Shown in pieces: positions 30,879 to 39,534 of a stretch of DNA of 53,722 nucleotides. The first letter of the stretch is position 1. The number at the start of each line of letters is the position of its first letter. Position numbers and translations under genes: made by a program. The notes below the pieces were generated by a model that saw nothing but the letters and a program-made list of their open reading frames with translations, made no database searches and was not told where the DNA came from. This stretch comes from JAYEHK01 sp034659475 (GTDB taxonomy: Bacteria; Bacillota; Syntrophomonadia; Syntrophomonadales; Syntrophomonadaceae): assembly GCA_034659475.1 (NCBI GenBank), contig JAYEHK010000047.1, forward strand, positions 1 to 53,722, given 5' to 3'.

Positions 30879-30909
30879 CCCAGTCTTCTATATAAAGGAA
30901 GGAACAGCA

Positions 30910-31863
30910 TTGGAATTCATAGATTATCAAATGATCTTTTCCGGAAAACCCACTCAACGAAAAGAAACCCGTCGCCTGGTCATCCATCATTCTGTCAGCC
31001 CAGACGTATCAGCCCTAGACATCCACCGCTGGCATCTGAACAGAGGCTGGAGCGGAAACGCGTACCACTTTATTATCCGGCAAAACGGCCAGATTGAACT
31101 GGGGCGGGCAGCAGAAGTGATCGGTGCCCATACGAAAGGGTTTAATCATGACAGTATCGGTATCTGTTTAACAGGTGATTTTACGCAGTATACCCCTGCT
31201 GATGGACAAATGTGTTCTCTTGTGAAGCTCACTCACTACCTAGAGGACCAGTACGGCAAACTGGAACTCAACCGGCACTGTGATCTGAACCCTACCCTCT
31301 GCCCCGGGAATCTGTTTCCGTGGGAAGAATTCATAAAGCAAGTGAAAGAGCATAACGAGCAGACTCCCGTCGAAGACTGGAAGCAGGTCATCATGACAAA
31401 AGCAAAAACCGCCGGCATCATCACCGGCAATCATCAGCCGGATGACCCGGCGCCCAAATGGTTCGTTCTGGCCGCAGGCCTGAACATGCTCGAAAAAATA
31501 AACATCAATAAGGAGGCCGAACAAATGGCAATAAAAATTCCCAAGAAAATGACCCTGCAGAAGTTCATTAAATGGATCAGAAGGAACACCAACTGTGAGG
31601 TGCGCATCGAACATGACCAGGTTAACGTAGTGGTGTTTGCCAACAACATCGAAAAAGGTAAATGCGTTCCGCTCTACGCTGAACTGGACAATGACATCGT
31701 CATGATCAACGAACTCACGGGTAATTATCATTCCCCGGAGGATGCCTGGGAAGCGCTGGAGGATGAAACCGCTGATACTTTTTTTCCCGAACCGTTTCAT
31801 GAATGGGTGCAGGATCAGTATTTGACTGCCGGGGATGTGACGATGGAGAAGTTTAGCGTGTAG
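30910..31863 (+). CDS. N-acetylmuramoyl-L-alanine amidase, module A (unit 3)
   Basis: 317 aa, identical to the unit 1 amidase, with zinc ligands H26/H27, H123 and C131 and the internal ribosome binding site plus ATG at 31525 before the C-terminal domain. TTG start by analogy with the clearer ribosome binding site in module B. Confidence 0.85.
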   Translation: MEFIDYQMIFSGKPTQRKETRRLVIHHSVSPDVSALDIHRWHLNRGWSGNAYHFIIRQNGQIELGRAAEVIGAHTKGFNHDSIGICLTGDFTQYTPADGQMCSLVKLTHYLEDQYGKLELNRHCDLNPTLCPGNLFPWEEFIKQVKEHNEQTPVEDWKQVIMTKAKTAGIITGNHQPDDPAPKWFVLAAGLNMLEKININKEAEQMAIKIPKKMTLQKFIKWIRRNTNCEVRIEHDQVNVVVFANNIEKGKCVPLYAELDNDIVMINELTGNYHSPEDAWEALEDETADTFFPEPFHEWVQDQYLTAGDVTMEKFSV

Positions 31864-31872
31864 GTGAAAACA

Positions 31873-31915
31873 GCTCTCATTTCCTTTTTGTAAGGAATTG
31901 AGAGCTATTTTTTTG
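31873..31915 (+). terminator. terminator of module A (unit 3)
   Basis: AGCTCTCATTTCC/GGAATTGAGAGCT stem followed by ATTTTTTT, identical to unit 1. Confidence 0.85.
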
Positions 31916-32021
31916 TGTATTTTTTTATTAAAAGCACCAACAGTACAAATGAGACAGATTTATAACCAGCATTATTTATTATGTGTATGTTACAATACAG
32001 GAAAAACATGGATGTGATTTT

Positions 32022-32570
32022 ATGATCAGCAGAGCTCGTTATATTGACGAAGTGATTAATAGAGTCTGGATTGAAGATATTCGAGCAGATTATAAAAACA
32101 AATATTTATTAATGGAAGATTCCTTAAAGAACGCATTTTACTATCATTTACGAAAGCGATTAGGTGATAACTTTCTTTTAGCTAATAATGTTCGTATTTT
32201 CACTGAATATCATCATCATGGGAAAAAAGCTGATTTAGCAGTAGTAGAAATAAATCGAGAGAAATCGGAAGAAGGTTATCTAGGGGATTCCATCCATAAC
32301 GTATATGCAATAATTGAGTTTAAGTTCAAAAATTCAACTAGTGATCAGCATTTTATCGAAGACGTAAAGAAGGTATTGGAATACATCAAAAAGGATACCT
32401 CAAATTTATGTAGATATTATCTAGCCTTTATTCAGGAAGTATACTTTGAAGAAGCTGCAGAGTTCACATGGACATCGTTAATAAAAAACAAAATCCCTCA
32501 CGGGAGGATAACAGAATTACAATGTTTTCGCTGTGATCCAGAACCCCGTTGGGTAAATAAAGAATTGTAA
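32022..32570 (+). CDS. PD-(D/E)XK nuclease-like hypothetical protein (unit 3)
   Basis: 182 aa, identical to the unit 1 protein (D71, E99, K101 of a restriction-endonuclease-like core). First cargo gene of unit 3. Confidence 0.5.
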   Translation: MISRARYIDEVINRVWIEDIRADYKNKYLLMEDSLKNAFYYHLRKRLGDNFLLANNVRIFTEYHHHGKKADLAVVEINREKSEEGYLGDSIHNVYAIIEFKFKNSTSDQHFIEDVKKVLEYIKKDTSNLCRYYLAFIQEVYFEEAAEFTWTSLIKNKIPHGRITELQCFRCDPEPRWVNKEL

Positions 32571-32620
32571 TTAGGTTCTAGGGTTATGGACCTGTAAGAA
32601 TGTGAACTTATGAGATGCTT

Positions 32621-32727
32621 AAGGCAATAAGCCTGGTGCGTATTAGATAGGGATAAGGGGGACTGGACGGGTAGAATTGAAGCGCAATCATAAATGATGC
32701 GACCGTGAGGTCTATCCCCTATCTCTA
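32621..32727 (+). ncRNA. structured RNA candidate upstream of the HEPN-like gene (unit 3)
   Basis: Identical to 13054-13160. The long AGATAGGGATA/TATCCCCTATCT stem encloses further helices; there is no independent evolutionary support because the copies do not differ. Confidence 0.4.
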
Positions 32728-32787
32728 GTCGTCGGTGCTAACAAATTAATTTTGACCGGGACTCTATTTAGGGGAAGGGAGAGGTGT

Positions 32788-33771
32788 ATGGAATATAATG
32801 TAATAATAAACGTTCATCTATTCACCAATATTTATTTTTTTGAAGACATTACACCATGTTTTCAAAATGACAGTTTTAACATAGAACTTACTTTAAGCCC
32901 TGAAGGAAGATGGTTAGGATTTACACTAAACAGTGTTTTGGATTTATCCATTGACTTTAATAACGATGACCGGTTGGATATTTTTATGTCTGTAGATAAA
33001 TTGGTGATAGAGCACGGAACTCTTATAAACGATGTTTATAAATCCTTTGTTCATTCATATCCAGAGTACCCTTCTAACATCTTTAATGGTAGTGAATTAT
33101 GTATACCATATGATGTGGAGATACATAATTTAATTGGGATTATGATATATCAATCAGAAGGAACCAACAGAAGGGAAATTACAAAAGAAAAGTTCGCTGA
33201 CATTATTAAACTAGTAAATGGTCCTTCTACTTTATCGCAAAAATTACTAGATGAATCTAGAAGATTTTTAGAAACTGGGTTTCATGACATGGCAACATTA
33301 AACGCTTATATGGCATTTGAAGTATTCATAGAAAATTTCTATAAAAACATACAGGTCATAAACAATAGAGATGACCTTTACCACGATTTTCACACTAAAG
33401 GGTCAAAAGCCATACAAACAAAAAATCCAACAATACATAAATTGTTGAATGATGGACTCTATCTTTTATATAAGAGAACACTCGAAGAAGAAATGTATGA
33501 TATCATAGACGATTTAATTGATGACGTTGAAGATGCCATGCAATGGATGTTAGCATTAAATAGTCCAATCAAGCATTTCGAGATTGTAAATATTAAAAGA
33601 AGTATAGCTGGTATAGGTAATGATGAAAACCTTGTGGTTTTGGAAATAAGGATGATTGAAGATACTTTTTCTTATTTTGTGTTAAAGGTAGATAAACGGA
33701 TAGGTGGTTGGTTTGCGTTTAATCAACTAATAGGAACTGGTAAACAAATCAGTGATGAATGGTTTTCTTAA
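32788..33771 (+). CDS. HEPN-like hypothetical protein (unit 3)
   Basis: 327 aa, identical to the unit 1 protein, with candidate motif R194-DDLY-H199. Start ATG behind GGGAGAGG. Confidence 0.45.
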   Translation: MEYNVIINVHLFTNIYFFEDITPCFQNDSFNIELTLSPEGRWLGFTLNSVLDLSIDFNNDDRLDIFMSVDKLVIEHGTLINDVYKSFVHSYPEYPSNIFNGSELCIPYDVEIHNLIGIMIYQSEGTNRREITKEKFADIIKLVNGPSTLSQKLLDESRRFLETGFHDMATLNAYMAFEVFIENFYKNIQVINNRDDLYHDFHTKGSKAIQTKNPTIHKLLNDGLYLLYKRTLEEEMYDIIDDLIDDVEDAMQWMLALNSPIKHFEIVNIKRSIAGIGNDENLVVLEIRMIEDTFSYFVLKVDKRIGGWFAFNQLIGTGKQISDEWFS

Positions 33772-34033
33772 GCTGTTTCTATAAAGTGTGATAATAAAAA
33801 GGAGACATTGTAGTTTTTGAATTGGTAAATTAGCACCTCCAGCGTGTAATGGTAGTCCTGCAGGTACGAGCGTGCAATTAAAGAGTAGACGATGCTGCCA
33901 GAAACCGGGTGATATATCCAGTCTAAGTACCAACTAATTGGCAACGTTTTTTACGTGGCCCATGGGAAAAGCGGGAAGAAATGTAGCACGCGGAGTAGTA
34001 CGGCGGTTCTTCCCTCGTTGCTTGTGCAGTGAA

Positions 34034-34357
34034 GGATATCACCGAGGACACGCTGCCCCCCCGGCAACGTCTCTATTCGAGCCGGGCCGGTATATCTTCG
34101 GCGGGCAGGGTGTCCCGATCACCGAACGGAAGACGCAGGGTGGAAGGCCTCGCAACCTTTATCGTGAAGCAATAGCGGAACATAAGTGGTACCCGAAGGC
34201 TGCTCATCTGCAATACGATGCGCAGCCAGGCAGGAACGCGCTGACCATCCAGACCTTGAGGTCAGGGTATCCCTCGACCATCGAGCGGAAGGCGATGCCT
34301 GGAACGGAGTGGAGGGTATGGCCTGTAGTGGCGGTGGGGGATGCACACCAACTGTGA
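34034..34357 (+). other. GC-rich structured element (unit 3)
   Basis: Identical to 14467-14790. Open frames over this stretch look spurious, since the homologous element in unit 2 does not keep them. Confidence 0.55.
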
Positions 34358-34611
34358 TTCCAGCCTGCTTCTTACCCGAGGAATATTTTATTTAGAAGTA
34401 TTACGTCGAGTGTGCGATTTTGGAGATTATTGGTAGATATTAGTGACCCATTCTCTATGTCTAAATCATTGGTTATCCTAGTTGTTTAGAAGTAAACCAT
34501 CTGCCTTTTGCTACCGGTGAAAGACTTTGCTTTTTGGTCCGGATCGTTTCTCTCAATGCTGCGTGGATATTCAGTACCATTTCTTATCGAGATCAAAATA
34601 AATAATAAAAA

Positions 34612-34664
34612 TTAACCCAATAGGTTAATAAAAATATGAATTGTTGCATATAATATTGTATAAT
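34612..34664 (+). promoter_or_regulatory. promoter and operator of higBA (unit 3)
   Basis: Same TTAACCCAATAGGTTAA palindrome and TATAAT hexamers as in unit 1. HigA made from either copy would repress both. Confidence 0.55.
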
Positions 34665-34715
34665 TAGTTTGGTAGATTCAATAAATTTATTGCATCATTT
34701 TTATTGGAGGATTTC

Positions 34716-35048
34716 GTGGATATCGAATTTAAAACTGCCAAGCTTAAGAAAACCTGTGAAAACTATGAACTGGCCAAGAAACAGTGGGGAGATAGAATTG
34801 CTCGTGCTATTATCAAGAGACTCAATGAGATACAGAGTGCTGAGTGTTTAGCTGATTTAAACCATGCTCCACCTACCAGGTGCCATCTTCTGGAGCCTCA
34901 TAAAAAAGGCATCTATGCAGTTGATGTGGTCCACCCTTTTCGCCTGCTATTTTTGGCTATCTCGGAAGACGGGGATGCGTTGGGTAATGTTGACCCTGCG
35001 CAGGTAAGGTGTGTGAAGATACGGGAGGTGACGAATTATCATGATTAA
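34716..35048 (+). CDS. higB: HigB/RelE-superfamily toxin (unit 3)
   Basis: 110 aa, identical to the unit 1 toxin; GTG start, overlapping HigA by eight bases. Two identical toxin-antitoxin copies would strengthen retention of the array but allow loss of one unit by recombination without toxicity. Confidence 0.8.
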   Translation: MDIEFKTAKLKKTCENYELAKKQWGDRIARAIIKRLNEIQSAECLADLNHAPPTRCHLLEPHKKGIYAVDVVHPFRLLFLAISEDGDALGNVDPAQVRCVKIREVTNYHD

Positions 35049-36105
35049 CCAGACCAAAAATGGGTTTATGCCTGATATTGCCATACCCCCTGGGGAAACG
35101 TTGCAGGAATATTTAGATTCCCTTGACATGACCCAGGTGGATCTAGCTAAAAGAACAGGTTTAACACCCAAGACCATTAATGAAATAATTAAAGGAAAAG
35201 CACCGATAACTCCGGAAACAGCCTTGAAATTGGAGAGCGTTTTTGTTACTCCGGCTAGTTTCTGGAACAATCTGGAATCCGATTACCAGGAAACCAGAGC
35301 CAGGTTGCAGGCCGAAAAGGATATTGATGATGAAGTCAAGATAGCAAAGCTAATTTCTTATCCTGAATTGGCCCGCAGAGGTTTCGTGCATCCGACAACT
35401 AAAGCGAAGGAAAAGGTTGTTTATCTCCGTCAGTTTTTTGGCGTTGCATCGTTGGAGTATATTCCTGATGTTTTAGATGTTGCTTTCAGGAAGCACGACA
35501 AAGAAAAAAGTTCTCATTATGCGTTGGCCGCCTGGATTAGAATGGGGGAGTTATTAGCAGGGAAAGTGATAACTCAAGATTTTAACGAAAAAAAATTAAA
35601 AGAGACGATTCCTACGTTTAGAGAGCTGACACTGCACGAGGGGGATAATTTTATGCCCCAGTTAACTGAGCTCTGCGCAACGCTAGGAGTTGCTTTGGTT
35701 ATTGTCCCACATCTGCCCAGAACCTATGCGCATGGAGCCACTAAATGGTTGCATCCTGGAAAAGCCATGCTTCAGCTTAGTACTAGGTATCAATACGCTG
35801 ATATTTTTTGGTTTAGCTTTTTCCATGAACTGGGTCATATCTTGTTACACAGCAAGAAAAATGTCTTTATTGAAACGGGGGAAAAATCTGAAGAGGAAGT
35901 TGAGGCGGATCGGTTCGCATCGGACTGCCTTATCCCGGGAAGCAAATACCGGAGCTTTATAAGCAAAAATAGATTCACCAGAGATTCAATAAATCAGTTT
36001 GCGAATGAGATCAGTATCGATGCAGGGATAGTGGTGGGCAGGCTACAGCATGATAAAATAATTCCCTGGGGTAATTATAAGGATATGCAGACAAAGCTTG
36101 TGTAA
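35041..36105 (+). CDS. higA: HigA antitoxin with ImmA/IrrE domain (unit 3)
   Basis: 354 aa, identical to unit 1: XRE helix-turn-helix at about 16-72 and a zinc peptidase with HELGH at 262-266. Confidence 0.8.
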   Translation: MINQTKNGFMPDIAIPPGETLQEYLDSLDMTQVDLAKRTGLTPKTINEIIKGKAPITPETALKLESVFVTPASFWNNLESDYQETRARLQAEKDIDDEVKIAKLISYPELARRGFVHPTTKAKEKVVYLRQFFGVASLEYIPDVLDVAFRKHDKEKSSHYALAAWIRMGELLAGKVITQDFNEKKLKETIPTFRELTLHEGDNFMPQLTELCATLGVALVIVPHLPRTYAHGATKWLHPGKAMLQLSTRYQYADIFWFSFFHELGHILLHSKKNVFIETGEKSEEEVEADRFASDCLIPGSKYRSFISKNRFTRDSINQFANEISIDAGIVVGRLQHDKIIPWGNYKDMQTKLV

Positions 36106-36118
36106 AAGAATATTTTAG

Positions 36119-36412
36119 ATGCGGATGAGGAGTTTAATTACCGATAACAAATCAGATTACATTAAAAACAGGGCTTTCGATGATGCCCATTATAAAAGTA
36201 TGATTATAGAGTTTCTAATTAAATTTGAAACTGCTAGTCGCCGCGATATAGATAAGCTGTTAATTGATAAGCTATCTGATGTATTAAGCGAAGAACAAAA
36301 ACGGAAAAAAATCAGTAATTTGCTTTACTATATGGCCAAGTGTGACGGAACCATAAAAAATATTGGCTCGGATCATAAATCGATCTGGGTTCTTCTTAAG
36401 AAGTCTGATTAA
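36119..36412 (+). CDS. C-terminal winged-helix remnant of an AlbA_2-type protein (unit 3)
   Basis: 97 aa, identical to unit 1; lacks the N-terminal AlbA_2 domain and is probably a truncated gene tail. Confidence 0.5.
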   Translation: MRMRSLITDNKSDYIKNRAFDDAHYKSMIIEFLIKFETASRRDIDKLLIDKLSDVLSEEQKRKKISNLLYYMAKCDGTIKNIGSDHKSIWVLLKKSD

Positions 36413-36642
36413 AAATGTTTAGAAGAACTTGAAGAAGAACTGTCTTTATAAATGCCTGTATAAAGGGAATAGAACATTGAAATAGTTCTTCTTATTTGCT
36501 TATTTTAAGAAGAAACCGCAGAAAATATTGGAGAGTGTTATAAACACGATCCAAAATACCTCCGAATCGAGATTTACAGAAGATGTAGAATGCCTGATTT
36601 CGGACATTGTTGGACACGATTGTACTGCTATCTTGTACCTTA
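36390..36642 (+). repeat. conserved right-end sequence of unit 3
   Basis: Identical to 16823-17075, with the CTTCTTAAGAAG palindrome, the AGAAGAACT direct repeats and the inverted AGTTCTTCTT upstream of the tRNA fragment. Confidence 0.5.
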
Positions 36643-36693
36643 AGCTGATTCGTAATCAGCAGGTCAACGGTTCGAATCCGTTCATCGGCTCCA
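36643..36693 (+). repeat. tRNA-Thr 3' fragment between units 3 and 4 (att-like)
   Basis: Identical to 17076-17126, with the AACGG/CCGTT T-stem variant and no 5' half. It is the last tRNA fragment in the window; I find none to the right of 38.8 kb. Confidence 0.9.
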
Positions 36694-36705
36694 GAAAAAA
36701 GTAAG

Positions 36706-36736
36706 GTCCCTCCGTACTTGGAGGGGCTTTTTATTT
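36706..36736 (+). terminator. terminator after the tRNA fragment (start of unit 4)
   Basis: GTCCCTCC/GGAGGGGC hairpin and T-run, as at 17139. Confidence 0.8.
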
Positions 36737-36805
36737 TCTGCATATAACTCAAAAAGCATCAGAAGGGTGGCATGAGATATTCTAATATTTATCATCTGCT
36801 TAAAT

Positions 36806-36919
36806 TCAACCTGCTTTTCCCAATGTCCTCCAAAAACAATTCTTTTGTTTAATAGCTCCCAGTTTATCAACCACAGAATTCATTTTATGACCTACAATAC
36901 CCGCCATCTTTAAATCCAT
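36806..36919 (-). CDS. conserved 37-codon ORF, module B (unit 4)
   Basis: Identical to 17239-17352 (MDLKMAGIVGHKMNSVVDKL...). ATG start, weak ribosome binding context, unknown family. Confidence 0.4.
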   Translation of the reverse strand: MDLKMAGIVGHKMNSVVDKLGAIKQKNCFWRTLGKAG

Positions 36920-37006
36920 GGTTTTTCCCTATAATTCATCCTCCAGTTAAACTACACATGAAAGCCAGACAGGCTTTCCAAACCAACAGACAGGAGGTGT
37001 AACACC

Positions 37007-37231
37007 ATGGCAGTAACGGCTACTTCTCTTTCCAGTGATCTGGTTCTGGAGATGGACAACGGAACCGGTGCATCCGGTCAGCAGCTTGTCAAAAACCGTA
37101 CGTACAAAAACGTAAAGACCAGTGCTGTAAACGACGACGTTTACGCAATCGCGCAGTCCTTAATCGGTTTGCAGGACAAATCCAACCTTGCGATTCAGCG
37201 TAAAGATACGGTTGAACTGGAGTCCGAGTAA
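37007..37231 (+). CDS. DUF1659 family protein, module B (unit 4)
   Basis: 74 aa, identical to the unit 2 copy, in the same operon order. Confidence 0.85.
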   Translation: MAVTATSLSSDLVLEMDNGTGASGQQLVKNRTYKNVKTSAVNDDVYAIAQSLIGLQDKSNLAIQRKDTVELESE

Positions 37232-37275
37232 TCGCCTGCAGGGCAATTAGATTTTAACGAAAGGAGGTTATGAAT

Positions 37276-37500
37276 ATGGCAACCCAGAGAACCCTTGAAA
37301 TGGACTTTGCCACGGAACTGGGCAAAACCCAGCGCATTCGTGTATATGATGCCAAGGATCCCCTGACTGATGCAGAAGTTGCTGCTGCAATGGATAACAT
37401 CGTCGCCAAAAACATCTTTACGGGATCCGGCGGAAATATCACCGGGAAAATTGCAGCCCGGACAATCGTTACCGAAAAATCCGAGCTCAACCTGGTATAG
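37276..37500 (+). CDS. DUF2922 family protein, module B (unit 4)
   Basis: 74 aa, identical to the unit 2 copy; second ATG used for spacing to AAAGGAGG. Confidence 0.85.
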   Translation: MATQRTLEMDFATELGKTQRIRVYDAKDPLTDAEVAAAMDNIVAKNIFTGSGGNITGKIAARTIVTEKSELNLV

Positions 37501-37601
37501 CCCCAACTGCATCATCGTGCTCCCGAGCGGGCGGGCGTATCCCGTCCGCTTTTACTGTAACCATGCAATCATAACGAGACTGAAAGAAAGGAGGGTCTGA
37601 C

Positions 37602-37823
37602 GTGGAAGACCTCTTAAACATGATCGAAAACGTAGGCTTTCCGATTACTGTTTCCGTCTATCTCCTCATTAGGGTAGAAAACAAACTTAACGATTTGACC
37701 GAAGCCATCGGAGACCTTCGGGAAGCAATCATCACGATGCCTAAAACAAACTGCTGGCAGCCGGGTTCCCAAACCCACGAACCTCACCGGGGAAACGGCA
37801 AAGCTTCCGATGAGTATGTGTAA
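37602..37823 (+). CDS. YvrJ family holin-like peptide, module B (unit 4)
   Basis: 73 aa, identical to the unit 2 copy; holin-like topology, GTG start. Confidence 0.75.
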   Translation: MEDLLNMIENVGFPITVSVYLLIRVENKLNDLTEAIGDLREAIITMPKTNCWQPGSQTHEPHRGNGKASDEYV

Positions 37824-37854
37824 CACAGGGCTCTATACAAAGGAGGGAGCAGCA

Positions 37855-38808
37855 TTGGAATTCATAGACTATCAACTGATCTTTTCCGGCGAACCCACCC
37901 AGCGAAAACAAACCCGTCGCCTGGTTATCCATCATTCTGCCAGCCCAGACGTATCAGCACTAGACATACACCGCTGGCATCTGAACGGAGGCTGGAGCGG
38001 AAACGGGTACCACTTTATCATCCGGCAAAACGGCCAGATTGAACTGGGGCGGGCAACAGAAGTAATCGGCGCCCATACCAAAGGTTTTAATCAGGACAGT
38101 GTAGGTATCTGTTTAACAGGTGATTTTACGCAATATGCCCCTACTGATGAACAAATCTATTCCCTTATGAAGCTCACCCATTACTTGGAGGAACAGTACG
38201 GCAAACTGGAACTCAACCGGCATTGTGATCTAAACCCAACCCTCTGCCCCGGGAATATGTTTCCGTGGACAGAATTTGTAACCCAGATGCAGCATGACAA
38301 ACAACAGTCACCGGTCGAAGACTGGAAGCAGGAGATCATGACAAAAGCAAAAACCGCCGGTATCATCACCGGAGATCATGAGCTGGATGAACCGGCGACC
38401 AAATGGTTCGTTCTAGCCGCGGGTCTGAACATTCTTGAAAAACAAAAGCAGAATAAGGAGGGCGAACAAATGGCAATAAAGGTTCCCAAAAAGATGACCC
38501 TGAAGGCATTCGTTGACTGGATCAAACAAACCACCAACTGTGAGGTGCGCATCGAACATGACCAGGTAAATGTAGTGGTGTTTGCCGATAACATCGAAAA
38601 AGGAAAATATGTTTCCCTCTATGCTAAACAGGACGATAACATCGTCACGATCACAGAACTCACCGGCGATTACCATTCTCCGGAGGAAGCCTGGCAGGCA
38701 CTGGAGGATGAAACTGCTGATACCTTTCCCCCGGAACCGTTCCATGAATGGGTGCAGGATCAGTATCTGACGGCAGGGGATGTGAAGGTGGAGAAGTTTA
38801 ATCTGTAA
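37855..38808 (+). CDS. N-acetylmuramoyl-L-alanine amidase, module B variant (unit 4)
   Basis: A 317-aa amidase. The first 330 bases are identical to the unit 2 gene. From 38185 on it is a diverged homologue (CPGNMFPW for CPGNLFPW, QMQHDKQQSPVEDW for QVQHYKQQPPVENW, ending EKFNL not EKFSV). Zinc ligands and the internal AAGGAGGG plus ATG (38470) are kept. The sharp switch marks a recombination breakpoint, so the gene is probably a chimera of a duplicated 5' end and the resident 3' part. Confidence 0.85.
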   Translation: MEFIDYQLIFSGEPTQRKQTRRLVIHHSASPDVSALDIHRWHLNGGWSGNGYHFIIRQNGQIELGRATEVIGAHTKGFNQDSVGICLTGDFTQYAPTDEQIYSLMKLTHYLEEQYGKLELNRHCDLNPTLCPGNMFPWTEFVTQMQHDKQQSPVEDWKQEIMTKAKTAGIITGDHELDEPATKWFVLAAGLNILEKQKQNKEGEQMAIKVPKKMTLKAFVDWIKQTTNCEVRIEHDQVNVVVFADNIEKGKYVSLYAKQDDNIVTITELTGDYHSPEEAWQALEDETADTFPPEPFHEWVQDQYLTAGDVKVEKFNL

Positions 38809-38812
38809 TTAT

Positions 38813-38861
38813 AAAAGCCCTCAGTTCCTACCTGTTTTGGTTAGGAGTTGAGGGCTTTTTT
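38813..38861 (+). terminator. terminator of module B (unit 4)
   Basis: AAAAGCCCTCAGTTCCTA pairs with TAGGAGTTGAGGGCTTTTT. It is related to, but not identical with, the unit 2 terminator, consistent with lying beyond the perfect repeat. Confidence 0.85.
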
Positions 38862-38935
38862 CAATTAAAATCGATATCGCAAACTGGAATGTAAGTAACA
38901 AAAGCATCGAAAATGAGGCATTAGATTGTGAAGGC

Positions 38936-39534
38936 ATGATTGATGAGTTTATGAATGATCTGGATGACGAACTGAAAGAAAGACTATTGACACGGTTTAA
39001 TGAAGCTAAAAGGTATGGCGGCGAAACACCGCTGCAGTGGTTTAATGAATCGGAAGCAGAGGGGTTCTGCCTAGGATATGCAGAGGTTTTTGGGGACAGA
39101 GATGTTGACAAATTTTTATTTAGATATAAAGATACCGAGTACATGGTGGATGACCAGTATTGCTCTGATCCGGAATGTAAATGCAACGAGGTGATTTTGA
39201 CGTTTATTGAAATCATTTCTGGCAAAGCTGCACAAGAACCGAAATTCGTTATAAGAATGCCTTTGGGAGCCGGCAGATACGAAGTGGAATACAATCAGCA
39301 GCTAAATAGGGGCGATATGAATGATATTCTTCAATGCTTTAAAGAGCATATGGGGAATGATTTTAGCTTGCTTAAAAATCGTTACAAGAAGATGAAGGAA
39401 TTTGGAGCTATGCGGCTTAAACAGAAAAAGCAAAAGCAGGCAAGCCCATTGTTAACAGCATAAAGGTTGGACGTAATGATCCTTGCCCCTGTGGAAGCGG
39501 GAAAAAATATAAAAAATGCTGTGGGGCTATTTAA
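38936..39534 (+). pseudogene. SEC-C motif protein with a frameshift and doubtful 5' end
   Basis: The frame from ATG 38936 encodes 175 residues (MIDEFMNDLDDELKERLLTR...), ending KQASPLLTA. A shift by one base near 39445 continues it as PIVNSIKVGRNDPCPCGSGK and on to KYKKCCGAI, a full SEC-C zinc-binding motif ending at 39534. The frame is also open upstream of the ATG, back to the module terminator (IDIANWNVSNKSIENEALDC). The true N-terminus may therefore have been cut off when unit 4 arrived. No good ribosome binding site precedes the ATG. Function unknown. Confidence 0.6.

Larger units (their letters stand above)
29494..38184 (+). repeat. 8.7-kb perfect direct repeat, copy 2
   Basis: Copy of 9927-18617. 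The left junction is in the tRNA acceptor 3' strand. The right junction is inside the amidase of unit 4, about one third of the way into the gene. Both ends lie in sequence shared by all units, as expected for homologous recombination between tRNA ends and between amidase genes. Confidence 0.95.
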
